From: Tuctoria greenei
Taxonomy: Eukaryota > Streptophyta > Magnoliopsida > Poales > Poaceae
NCBI GenBank assembly: GCA_036927565.1
Contig: JAYESD010000001.1
Location: 281,181,560 to 281,245,559, forward strand
Direction of reading: 5' to 3'
DNA: 64,000 bases
Part shown: piece after piece, positions 22,967-33,300 of the stretch
Layout: the number at the start of each line of letters is the position of its first letter
Position numbering within the stretch: position 1 is the stretch's first letter
The notes under the pieces: generated by a model
Databases searched by the model: none
Told to the model about the DNA's origin: nothing
What the model saw: only the letters and a program-made list of their open reading frames with translations
Position numbers and translations under genes: made by a program

Positions 22967-24610
22967 ATGCTGAACTCAGCTGCTGGATCATCCAACGGTC
23001 AACCTGCTGCTCAGGCTGTTGGGGGCAATCCCTCCAATATGCAGCCACCAGCAGGAGCCTTAGCACCAGCAGGAGTCACACTCCCACCACCACCACCCTC
23101 ACCAGCAAATCAAGCTGGGCAACGCGATGGTGCGCCAGCGTCAATCACTGCATCGACAAATCATGACAACTCGGAACACGCACTCCATGCAGCGCGTGCT
23201 CTTCTCCAACGCCCACCACCTCCGGATGCATCCCGGGATGCACTAGAGCAGTGGAGGACCGATGTGGAGCATTTGGTTGCAGCAGCAGCCGAACGCCTCA
23301 GCAACCAGGGTCCTCCTCCTTCAGGACGAGCCCCGTCGCAGCGGCGGACTTTGTCTGGTAGACTTGGTCCGCATGTTTCCAATAGCAGGAGACGTGCTGC
23401 GTCACAACAAGTGACGTCATTGCCCTCCGGGGCACGACGCACTCACACGGTATCCAGGCTTTCGACTCATGACCTCCGGGCGGAGCTTGATCGCTGATAC
23501 CGCCAGCAGGACGGCCGAGTCCATATTGAGCGTGCTCGTGAAAGACGGGAAGCTAAGGACCTTTCTGCTCCTGAAGGAGTGGGAGGAGGCTGTTCAGCCC
23601 TGGCCATGCATCTGCGTATGGTCAGGTGGCCACAGAAGTTCCGGCCTCACCTGCCGGAAAAATTCGACGGGACTGTCAATCCCACCGAATTTCTTCAGAT
23701 CTACTCCACTGCAATCTTGGCAGCTGGAGGAAATGAGGCTGTGATGGCCAATTATTTTCCAGTGGCCTTAACTGGGACCGCCAGGTCCTGGTTTATGAGC
23801 CTTCCACCCAACTCTATCAACAGTTGGGAGGAGCTGTGCCGGCAGTTCACCGCCAACTTCGGGAGTTCATACACCCGACCAGGCACTGAGCTGGACCTTT
23901 TTGCAGTCGTGCAAAAAGGGGGAGAATCCCTGCGATCATTCATCCAGAGGTTCTCTCAGGTACGAAATACTATCCCTTCTATCTCTAGCGCCTCTGTCAT
24001 TGTGGCATTCAGACAGGGTGTACGGGACAAGAAGATGCTGGAGAAACTGGCGATCAAGGAGATCACCAGTGTCATGGAACTCTTCAGCTTGGCTGACAAA
24101 TGTGCCAGAGCTGCGGAGGGCCGTGAGATGCACTCCAAACCAACCCTGGAGGGTCACAAGAAATCCTCCAAATAAGAAGCTGCTACCTCCAGGGGTGGCA
24201 AGAAGAAAAAGAAGACCAACGACAAGAAGAAGCCGTCGGCCGGCACATCCAATGTTGCAGCTGCTGCAACTTCGGGTGGCCGGGGGCCACGCCCCGAGAA
24301 GCGACCTCGACTGTCTTCTGAAGACGGTGGCAAACCCAAAGTGTGGTGTCCCATTCACAAAACGGGCAGCCATAGTTTGGAAGACTGCCGGGAGGTCCAA
24401 AACCTTGCCGAGTGCTACAACAAGCGCCAGGAAGAATCTCCTTTCCGACAGAGGGAAGGAAAGCAAAAAGTTGACGAAGCTCCGGCTGAAGAGGAGTTAG
24501 GATTTCAGGATCCCAAAAAGGTCCTGAAGGCCATTTACACCTCCGTCGACGATGATTCTGACGTCTCTGATAACGAGCGTCGGAAGACCATGAACACCAT
24601 TTTTGGTTGA
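22967..24610 (+). pseudogene. gag: Gypsy B gag, several stops and a frame change
   Basis: The ATG at 22967 (MLNSAAGSSNGQ) opens a Pro- and Ala-rich N-terminus. After a stop at 23497 and a frame change, the capsid core follows at 23579-24175: FRPHLPEKFDG, ALTGTARSWFMSLPP and YTRPGTELDLF, the Retrotrans_gag type. A stop ending at 24175 precedes a Lys-rich linker and a zinc-knuckle-like CPIHKTGSHSLEDC near 24350. The gag end is broken by a TGA at 24608-24610. The homologous part of element A (61235-62280) lacks some of these stops. Confidence 0.85.
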
Positions 24611-24992
24611 TCATGGGACATCACCTCTCGCCGCGTCATCAAGACTATGCGTCGGGATATGGCCGCTATAGCTCCTACAGTCAGGCCGGAACCTCATCGG
24701 AAGTGGATGGACACAGCCATCACTTTTGATGCTTCGGACTGCCCTCGGAGCATGGTTGGAGCAGGACAGTTACCTTTGATGGTATCTCCTACCATCAACA
24801 ACATCCAGCTCCACCACGTCATGGTAGACGGAGGTTCAGGGCTTAACCTCATAAGCTTCGAAGCTTTTACTAAGCTTCAACTCCGACCTTCGGATCTCCA
24901 CCCCTCTCGACCTTTCTCCGGAGTAAGTCCGGGGGCCATTACCCCACTCAAAGCTATTACTCTCCCCGTTACCTTCGGGACACGGGAGAAGT
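24611..24992 (+). pseudogene. pol: Gypsy B protease, N-terminal part
   Basis: Encodes TAITFDASDCP and the aspartic-protease region VMVDGGSGLNLIS (D-G-G-S in place of the usual D-S/T-G-A, as in element A). Copia C interrupts it at 24993-24997, within the codons after FGTREKY. It resumes at 37287. Confidence 0.85.
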
Positions 24993-24997
24993 ACCGC
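24993..24997. repeat. Target-site duplication of copia C (left copy)
   Basis: accgc at 24993-24997 is repeated at 37287-37291, immediately outside the C LTRs. Confidence 0.96.
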
Positions 24998-26455
24998 TGT
25001 AGGGATCGAATGCCCAAGAGGGGGGGTGAATTGGGCTACTTCAAATTTTAAGTCAATTTAAAGCTTAAGTGAAATCTAATTCTCTAAGCAAGCCAACAGT
25101 GCAATTAAGAGAATTAAGTGCGGAATTGAGAATTGCGTAATCGTAAAGGGAGTAGGGAGGAGGAATGCAAACGCTCGAAGACACGGGGACACGTCGATTT
25201 TTCCCGTGGTTCGGTGAGATCACTAGGATCCACCTACGTCCACGTTGTGGCACCCACTTAAGGGTATCGCCACTCCCAAGTCACCGAGACGAGGGAATCC
25301 ACTAACTTCCTCCGTTCGCCATCCTTGGCAAGGTGGAGCTCAATCCTTGTACAACTTCGATCCTCCGGGCTTCCACAATGGTCTCGGCAAGCTCCGGAGC
25401 GATCTCTTCACTCTCCTCTTGATACAAGGTGAGTGCAATCACCAAGAATGCACTTTCTCACGGCTCTCCCTATTCTAGAGTCTCCACTCACCCAGAGAGG
25501 ACGCACACAAGCTTAACTCTAAGAGGAACTAGCCTATATCTTGAGGTGTGAAAGGGTTACAAGAGTGTGAAAATGAGTATTCTAAGTCTTGGACACTTGG
25601 GGAATGTGTAGTGGTGCTCTTGTTGTTCAGCCTCTCTGAAATGACTGGTGGGAGGGGGTTAAATACTCAGCCCAACCGAATTAGCCGTTGGAAAAGTGGG
25701 CTGATTACTTTTTCTGTGTACATCGGATGATCCGATGACCCCCTTTTATGAGCATCGGTCTAATTTGATTAGCTGACGTCATTCTGTCAGAAATGACCGT
25801 TATTAGACCGATGCTTCACCTCCTTCATCATCGGAGGATCCGATGAATAGATCTTCAGTCTGGTTGAGCTGATAATTTGCTTCTGTTGTAATCGACCGAT
25901 GTGCATCTGCCTTCAACATCGGATGATCCGGTGTTCAGTCCTTCAGAACACTTCAGAAAATTTGCTTACTGTTGTATTCATCCGATGTTCACTTGATACA
26001 CATCGGATGATCCGGTGTGTACTTCATTCTGAGGTCTTCTTCTTCTGTTGAGCCCAAATCGACCGATGCAGTCATTCTTCAGATCACCGGATGATCCGGT
26101 GTGTACAATTTGTTTCCTTCGAGTTGAGTTGGACTGATCTTTTGGATTTTGGACTAGTGACCTCTTGAACACTTGTTTGTATGGCTCTTCTGATGGATAT
26201 GAAGCTTCTTGTGTTGCCAATATTGATAAGGTTGCGTCGTTGTACGAGTTCCTCATTTGTTTCCGATTAACCCCTAAGGTTAGTTCGTTGAGGGGTCTCC
26301 TTTTGCATCCAATGAGCAGTAGATGACATTTATGAGTGATTGATCGACGTTTGATTCATTGTACATGAAACCTCGCATCCACAGACTCATTAGTGATAAT
26401 TAACGGTTGTCATTAATCACCGAAACCGTACCTCGTGGGGGCCTAGATGCTTTCA
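24998..26455 (-). repeat. 3' LTR of copia C (1458 bp)
   Basis: The plus strand starts tgtagggatcg and ends gatgctttca. It holds symmetric boxes such as CATCGGATGATCCGATG at 25725-26100 and a minus-strand TATA-like GTATTTAAC at 25658-25666. The short ORFs inside are present identically in the other LTR and are not called as genes. Confidence 0.95.
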
Positions 26456-26816
26456 ATCTCCCCCTTTTTGGTGATTGATGACAACACAACGAGTAGAGCA
26501 TAAAAGTAATGGAATTTGAAACGCAAACGCAATGCTCATAAAGAAATGTAATCGGAACAACATGCAACACAAGGAGCTCGAAGGCTCAAACAGTGATCAA
26601 ATATAAATCATAAGAGTGAAGTAGCATACTGAATTACAAATAGTAGCAAATGATAACAATCAAGTCTCAAAAGAAGCAAATAACAAATCTGAAAGCAAAT
26701 AGATAACTAGCACTCCCCCTAAGCCCAAGACACTCCCCCTAAGCCCAAGACACTCCCCCTAACTCTAACTCTTCTCCCCCTTTGGCATCAAGACACCAAA
26801 AAGGGAAGAGGAGTAC
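26456..26816 (-). promoter_or_regulatory. Copia C 3' region with clustered polypurine tracts
   Basis: The terminal tract next to the LTR reads, on the minus strand, accaaaaagggggagat. Further copies of agggggag occur at 26713-26720, 26733-26740 and 26753-26760 in a 20-bp tandem unit (cactccccctaagcccaaga), with another near 26773-26783. The terminal tract primes plus-strand DNA synthesis. Multiple copies with a flanking inverted repeat are a known Sirevirus trait. Confidence 0.8.
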
Positions 26817-28979
26817 CTAGGACTCCGGAGCTCTCGGGGCGACGGAGAAGCGGTCGACGTCGGCGGTGTCGGAGCTGCTCGAGGTAGACGTCGCCGGAGC
26901 TGGTGCTGGAGCGGGAGGAGCCGGAGGTGCTGACGTGGCTGGAGCTGGAGCTGCTGGAGGGTCCGCTGGAGCTGGAGCTGCTGGAGGAGAAGGCACGGCC
27001 GGGAGAGGCGAGAACTGGAACGGCACCGTCGAAGCCAGCAGTGGAGACATGCTGTAGCTCGGGATCGGCGACGCCGGTGCTGGAACTGAAGCTGGAGCCA
27101 GAGGAGGTGCTGCTGGAGGCTGACTGAGACCGGTGTGCTGTGGCGGAAGGGCTATCCCGGTCTGCTGGTAGAGGTTGGTGATCAACCCCAGGATACCCAT
27201 CATCGTCTGCTGGGTCTGCTGCTGCTGGTCCAGTGTCCTCCGGTGCATCTGGTCCACCAGACTCGTGAACCGGTCCGTGTCCTTGCGCCTCTGGCGGGCC
27301 ATCTCTAGCTGCATCTCTGTCTGCTGCCTCTGAAGCTCTGCGAGCCGCGCAGCCTGCTCTGCCCTGGCCTGCTCAGCAGCGAGCCTGTCCTGGCGCTGCT
27401 GCTCGATCATCTGCTGAAGAAGCGACGTCAGCTCAGACGGCTGCGTCACCTGCGCCTCGGACACAGGAGGTGGTGTCGGTGGCGGAGCAGCTGATCCTCC
27501 GGCCTCGGCGTCGTGCTGCCTCGGTGAAGGTGGAGGAGGAGGGAAGTACTCCTCGACACTGTCGTCTGTGTCGCTCTCGGACCAGACGTGTTGTAAGTCT
27601 CCACCTTGAGCTTCTGCCTCAGCCAGACGCTCATCTTCCTTCTCGAGGTCAGACCAATCCTCCTCAGTCAAGCGCGCCCTGACCTGGCGCTCAACTGGAC
27701 GGCCAAGGCGGCGGTCTCCAGGAGCGGACGCACGGTAGTGACCGAAGCGGGTCACGCTCTCGTCAGCAAGCCGGGTCTGTGCTGTATGTCCTTCTGGCAC
27801 CACCATAGAGCAGATAAAGCTGATCCAGTGCCCATAGACCATCTGCCTCATCATGCCCACTCCATCTGTAATAACGTCCTCCATCTCGCAGATAATGATA
27901 TCCACTATATCAAAGTCCATCCCGTTCATGATGTAGAACAGGAGGGTCTGCTGGAGACTCGTGAACCCCTCTAAGTAACCTGACCTCGGCAGGAGCGTGC
28001 GGTGCAAGGCGAGGTGCACAATGCGCGCAGCTGGGGTCAGGAGTGCTGGGACTCTCGGCTGATCTGGAGAGAATGTGGGGCCAAACAGGGAGCGGATCTC
28101 GTCCAGCTGAGGTGCTACCCCTCCAGTAAGTGGCCTCCTCGGTGGATCTGCCTGCCCATAGACCTTCTCGTGTATGCTAGTGTCGTGCAGGTCCAAGCCA
28201 AGGATGTGCCCCAAAGTCTGCCTCGTGAGATGGTAGTGCTGACCATTGAACATGAAGGCAATTGATCTTCTGCCCTCTGAGATGTACAGGGTCGCGTAGA
28301 AGACACGGACCCATTCTTCCACATACGCACTTCTCTCATAGTCCAATAGCTCCACCAAGCCTCTGTATCGCTCAAAGAAGGGGCGGACATCAGTTTCCGC
28401 GGCCACTGCAAGCTGCCTCCAGTCCAGGTGGTTGTGCTGAAAGAGCTTGTGCCCCCGGCGCTTGTAGGTCTCATAGAGAGACGCCTGGGTGACAGTCCAG
28501 AAGCGACTGTCAACAAGCAGCTCTCGGGGCTGTGGGAACCACTCCTCAAGAAGAACACTCCATCTGAGCTTCCGGAGTTGCTTCGCCTTCATCTTCCGGT
28601 AGTCCACAAGGCGGACTCCTTCACCGACCCGGACGGCCGTGTCCACCTCATGGATGTCCCTCTCAGCCTCCCTGTCCTCACGACGGTCGGCAGCCGTCGG
28701 TCTCGGACGAGGAGCAGCCTCGACGTGACCTCCTCGAGTCCGGGCTGAGCGCCGGCGGACGAGAGGCGCAACTGGCTCCTCTTCGGCGTCGGAGTCGTCG
28801 ACCACGGGAGGCGGCCTTGGACGGGCCTCGCGAATCCTCAACGAACCCCCATGGCCGCGCTCACGCTCCTCGGCGGCGCGAGCGGCCATCAAGGCCTTCT
28901 TCTCATCCTTCGAAAGTTTCCGCTTTTTCGCGGCGGGCTCCGCGATCGCTTTTCCCTTTCCTTTGCGATCACGACCCAT
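26817..28979 (-). CDS. Copia C third ORF (env-position protein, 720 aa)
   Basis: Starts at the ATG at 28979 and ends with TAG at 26817-26819. In Sireviruses the ORF in this place is called env-like, but I see no signal peptide or membrane segment. Residues 1-30 are basic with a nuclear-signal-like KKRK at 18-21. About 130-420 is a compact domain (RFWTVTQASLYETYKRRGHK, YVEEWVRVFYATLYI, LLPRSGYLEGFTSLQQ) that resembles 'putative plant transposon protein' domains. About 500-600 is Gln/Arg/Glu-rich coiled coil (EQARAEQAARLAELQRQQ). The tail is Pro/Ala/Ser-rich. It is fully open, with its own upstream box cluster, TATA and 5'-UTR intron candidate. The function is unknown; a structural or nuclear role is as likely as an envelope role. 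Confidence 0.8.
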   Translation of the reverse strand: MGRDRKGKGKAIAEPAAKKRKLSKDEKKALMAARAAEERERGHGGSLRIREARPRPPPVVDDSDAEEEPVAPLVRRRSARTRGGHVEAAPRPRPTAADRREDREAERDIHEVDTAVRVGEGVRLVDYRKMKAKQLRKLRWSVLLEEWFPQPRELLVDSRFWTVTQASLYETYKRRGHKLFQHNHLDWRQLAVAAETDVRPFFERYRGLVELLDYERSAYVEEWVRVFYATLYISEGRRSIAFMFNGQHYHLTRQTLGHILGLDLHDTSIHEKVYGQADPPRRPLTGGVAPQLDEIRSLFGPTFSPDQPRVPALLTPAARIVHLALHRTLLPRSGYLEGFTSLQQTLLFYIMNGMDFDIVDIIICEMEDVITDGVGMMRQMVYGHWISFICSMVVPEGHTAQTRLADESVTRFGHYRASAPGDRRLGRPVERQVRARLTEEDWSDLEKEDERLAEAEAQGGDLQHVWSESDTDDSVEEYFPPPPPSPRQHDAEAGGSAAPPPTPPPVSEAQVTQPSELTSLLQQMIEQQRQDRLAAEQARAEQAARLAELQRQQTEMQLEMARQRRKDTDRFTSLVDQMHRRTLDQQQQTQQTMMGILGLITNLYQQTGIALPPQHTGLSQPPAAPPLAPASVPAPASPIPSYSMSPLLASTVPFQFSPLPAVPSPPAAPAPADPPAAPAPATSAPPAPPAPAPAPATSTSSSSDTADVDRFSVAPRAPES

Positions 28980-29067
28980 CTAGGCGACGGAGAGGAAGGG
29001 TTAGCAACGTTGAAAACGAACGATGACGAGATAATCAACGAGAGACGTCGCACGGCACGGAGCTCAC
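28980..29067 (-). other. Putative 5'-UTR intron of the copia C third ORF (88 nt)
   Basis: The minus strand reads CTAAG|GTGAGCT at the left border and TCCGTCGCCTAG|ATG at the right, so the acceptor directly precedes the start codon. A branch-point-like GCTAAC lies about 27 nt before the acceptor, followed by a pyrimidine-rich run. All signals fit a plant GT-AG intron; splicing itself is inferred. Confidence 0.6.
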
Positions 29068-29452
29068 CTTAGCGACGATGGAGCTCGAGAAAACCTAGCG
29101 ACGGGGGCCGGAGAAGACGTGGAGATGCTTCGACGGAGGGAGGGGTGCGGTGGCGATGGTGCGTGGGCGCGGGTGGAGCACGGCGGCGGTGCCTACTGCT
29201 GCGGCGGCGCGTGGGGGGGCAGCGGCGGCGGTGCTGCGGGTGGAGCACGGCGGCGGCGGCGCGAGGGAAGGGCGGCGGCGCGCGAGAGAGGTGGCCGGCG
29301 GCGGTGGCGCGAGCAGGGGACGGCGGCGGCGGCCGGCGGCGGCGCTGCAGGCGAGGGAGAGGCGGCGGCGCGTGGAGAGGCGGTGGTCGGCGGCGGCGGG
29401 AGCACGGGGTGTCGGGGAGAGAAAGGGTCGGGCCGGCGCGCGGGTTTAAATA
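29068..29452 (-). promoter_or_regulatory. GC-rich leader and TATA of the copia C third ORF
   Basis: A minus-strand TATTTAAA at 29445-29452 is followed by about 350 bp very rich in CCG/CGC words (29100-29440). The leader leads into the intron donor at 29067. The long ORFs on both strands of this island are by-products of its triplet composition and are not called as genes. Confidence 0.6.
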
Positions 29453-29479
29453 GTGGGGCCCAAACCCTAGCCGTTTTTC

Positions 29480-29833
29480 AAACACCGGATGGACCGATGA
29501 TAGATGTAGTGAACGTCGGTCAATTGCAACAGTAAGGATATTCAAGAATTGCTGTTGACATCGGATGCACCGACGATTAGGGTTTTGAACATCGGTCGAT
29601 TAACACAGTAAGGGTGTTCAACCGAGTGATATTGACACCGGATGATCCGACGTTAGAGGGAGGTAGACATCGGTTGAATGGATCACAGCTCCAGAAGAGT
29701 GAACATCGGATGGACCGATGTTTTCCAGGATGAACGCGTCGGATCATTTGAGGTTCTGACAGAGTTGGGCTTTGAGGATTGAACACCTATTTGACCGATG
29801 AGGGATTGACAGGGGCATCGGATAATCCGATGA
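29480..29833 (-). promoter_or_regulatory. Symmetric box cluster upstream of the copia C third ORF
   Basis: About ten full or half copies of the box found in the C LTR, for example catcggatgcaccgacg near 29559, caccggatgatccgacg near 29635, catcggatggaccgatg near 29705 and catcggataatccgatg near 29816. They lie immediately upstream of the TATA at 29445-29452 on the minus strand, as in the LTR. Confidence 0.75.
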
Positions 29834-30379
29834 CAACAGAACGAAAACATCCCATATATGTCCTTCGACCGAACAAACAATTGAGGAGAAACACATGTCT
29901 TAGGACTTTTTGGGCAACTCCTTACCCCTCAAGAAGCTAATATGCCAATAGCTTGGCTAGACCTTAACACAAACGGAACACCAAGAAAAAAGGAGGAAAA
30001 ATATCCAAATAAAATGTAAGGCCCATGCTTTGTGAGGTAGAGTATGGAAACTTCTATCTCATTAAAGCATGTTCCTTTAGAATTTTGCTCTTTCCACATC
30101 ATATGAGTTGAGATATTGCATTTCAAACAAGTCTCCTTCTCATGATGTGGGTTCCCCTTTGTGACAATCTACCGTATGCAATGTCAAACAAGATAATGCA
30201 AAATATTAGATGAATGCAAGTCTATATGACAGGAATCATGCAAGGCATAAAATAAATCTATCTTGCCAAGTTTAAACCTGCCAAAGGCTTACTCAGGGAA
30301 AACTATTTCTAGCTCGCCCCTATCCTTTGGGAGTTAGGCAAGACCTATATGACATGCAACCTTACATGAACATGGCAAT
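29834..30379 (-). other. Spacer between copia C pol and box cluster
   Basis: AT-rich, with no credible ORF. It is probably the 3' untranslated part of the pol message. Confidence 0.5.
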
Positions 30380-33300
30380 TTACATGACGTTAGATGCATC
30401 TAGCACATTTAACTCACTTCTAAGCCTAGAAAAAGTTTTCTCATCAAGTGGTTTGGTGAAGATATCCGCCAATTGTTCTTCGGACCTAACACCTTGCAAA
30501 GAGATTTCTCCCTTAGCCTCATGGTCCCGCAAGAAGTGATGGCGAATATCAATGTGCTTAGTGCGGGAGTGTTGAACGGGGTTTCTAGCTATCTTAACCG
30601 CACTTTCATTGTCACAAAGGAGAGGCACACAACCAAACTTAATTCCAAAGTCCAAGAGGGTTTGCTTCATATATAGGATTTGGGCACAACATGCACCGGC
30701 CGCTATATACTCCGCTTCCGCGGTGGACAAAGCCACGGAATTTTGCTTCTTGCTCGACCAAGAAACTAGGGAACGCCCAAGTAAGTGGCAACCCCCGGAG
30801 GTACTCTTGCGGTCTACACGGCATCCGGCAAAGTCCGAATCCGAGTAACCTAAGAGATGAAAACTAGCGTTCTTGGGGTACCACAGACCTACACTTGGGG
30901 TATGCTTGAGATACCGAAGTATCCTAAAGACCGCCTTCTTGTGCGATTCTTTAGGTGCCGCTTGAAAGCGAGCACACAAGCACACACTAAACATAATATC
31001 GGGCCTAGATACGGTAAGATATAGCAATGAACCAATCATGGAACGGTAATGAGATTGATCAATAGATTTACCGTCCATGTCCGCGTCGAGATGACAATTT
31101 GTCGCCATTGGAGTGCTTCTTGAGCTACAATCTCCCATCTCAAATTTCTTCAAGAGGTCCTTAGTGTACTTCTCTTGATGGATGAAGGTCCCCTCTTGAA
31201 GTTGCTTGATTTGAAATCCTAGGAAGAAGTTGAGCTCTCCAATCATTGACATCTCGAATTCCCTAGACATCATTTTGCCAAACTCATGGCTAAGAGCTTT
31301 GTTAGTTGAGCCAAAAATAATATCATCGACATAAATTTGACAAAGAAATAAGTCTCCGTCGATGTCCTTGGTGAAGAGTGTAGTGTCCACCCTCCCAATC
31401 TTGAAACCTTGCATGACGAGGAAGTCCCTTAAGCGCTCGTACCATGCCCTTGGAGCTTGCTTGAGTCCATAGAGTGCTTTGTTTAGCCTATAGACATGGT
31501 TAGGGTTTCTTGGGTCCTCAAACCCGGGAGGTTGCTCAACAAACACAAGTTCATTAATATAGCCATTGAGAAATGCACTCTTAACATCCATTTGATAAAG
31601 CATGATATTATGATGAGAAGCAAAAGCAAGGAGTATGCGGATAGCTTCTAACCGTGCTACCGGGGCGAATGTCTCCCCAAAATCCAAACCTTCAACTTGA
31701 GCAAATCCCTTCGCCACAAGCCTAGCTTTGTTGCGGACCACCACGCCATTCTCATCTTGCTTGTTGCGGTAGACCCACTTCGTTCCAATCACATTCTTGT
31801 CCTTGGGTCGCTCCTCCAACACCCAAACTTCATTGCGGGTGAAGTTGTTGAGTTCCTCTTGCATAGCCATCACCCAATTGGAGTCTTGGAGAGCTTCCTC
31901 AATGCTTTTGGGTTCTACACACGACACAAAAGAGTAGTGCTCACAAAAAGATGCAACATGACGTGAACGAGTACTTACTCCCCGTGAAGGACTTCCAATG
32001 ATTTGATCCATTGGATGTGCCTTGGAGATGCGCCCATGTCTCATCAACGGTTGTGAGTCACTTGGTGGTGGTGAAGCATCTTGCTCGTCTTGTGGTTGGA
32101 CTTCATCTTGGACTTCATCTTCTTCTTGGTGTTGTGTGGCTTGTTGGTCTTGCATAGGCAATGGATCATCTTTGTCTTCTTCTTCATCCACTTGAGGCGC
32201 CATGGAGGTGTTGATGTTCGGACTTGAAGCTCCCCCTTGATCATGGCTCTCCTCAACTTCGGGCTTGATGTCTCCTATGGTCATGTTCTTCATAGCTTCT
32301 CGTAGAGGCTCATCATCTATATCATCATGACCAAAACTCTCCTCTTGGGAGCCATTAGTCTCATCAAACTCAACGTCACAACTTTCTTCAACTAACCCGG
32401 AGGTTTGGTTGAATACTCGATATGCCTTTGAGTTTGACGCATAACCAAGGAAAATACCAACATCGCATCTTCTTTCAAACTTACCAAGTCTTTTCTTGCG
32501 GTAGATGTAGCACTTGCATCCGAAGACCCGGAAGTAGGAGATGTTGGGCTTTCTCCCAATGAGGAGCTCGTAGGGAGTCTTTTGGAGAAGTCGATGAAGG
32601 TAGACTCTATTTGCGGCATGGCATGCCGTGTTGATCGCTTCCGCCCAAAACTTCTCTGACGTCCCATAATCATCAAGCATGGCTCTCGCGAGGGTGATTA
32701 GTGTCTTGTTCTTTCTCTCAACAACACCGTTTTGTTGAGGGGTGTATGTAGCCGAAAATTCGTGCTTGACTCCTTCACGGTCACACCACTCCCCAATATT
32801 GTAGTTCTTGAACTCGGTGCCGTTGTCACTCCGGACCTTGATGATGGGAAGTTGGAATTCCCGTTGAGCTCGTTTTGCAAAGGTCTTGAAGACTTCCGGG
32901 GTTTCACCCTTGTCACCTAAAAACAAAGTCCAAGCATAGCGAGAGTAATCATCAACAATAACGAGACAATAGAGATTACCGCCAAGGCTTTGGTAGGTGG
33001 ACGGTCCGAAGAGGTCCATGTGAAGTAGTTCGAGCGGCTTGGAGGTAGACACCATTGTCTTCATCGGATGGTGCGAAGCCACTTGCTTCCCGGCTTGACA
33101 TGCGCTACATAGCTTGTTCTTTTCAAACGTCACGTCCTTTACGCCGGTCACCATCCCTAGCTTGAAGGACTTCTTGAGCTTGCTCATTCCTATGTGAGCA
33201 ATCCTCCGATGCCATAGCCACCCCAAACTTGTCTTGGTGAAAAGACAAGTGGTTAGGCTTGCGCTCTTGTTGGAGAAGTCCACCAAATATAGATGACCAT

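Noticed and set aside
25065..25730. Three short ORFs repeated at 35896-36561 as a conserved gene pair
   Set aside because: They sit in the two nearly identical LTRs of element C; conservation reflects recency, not selection.
29069..29545. Open frames on both strands of the CCG-rich island (158, 138, 102 and 99 codons)
   Set aside because: They arise from trinucleotide composition with simple Arg/Ala/Gly/Pro strings and overlap on all frames. The region is better explained as the GC-rich leader of the copia C third ORF.
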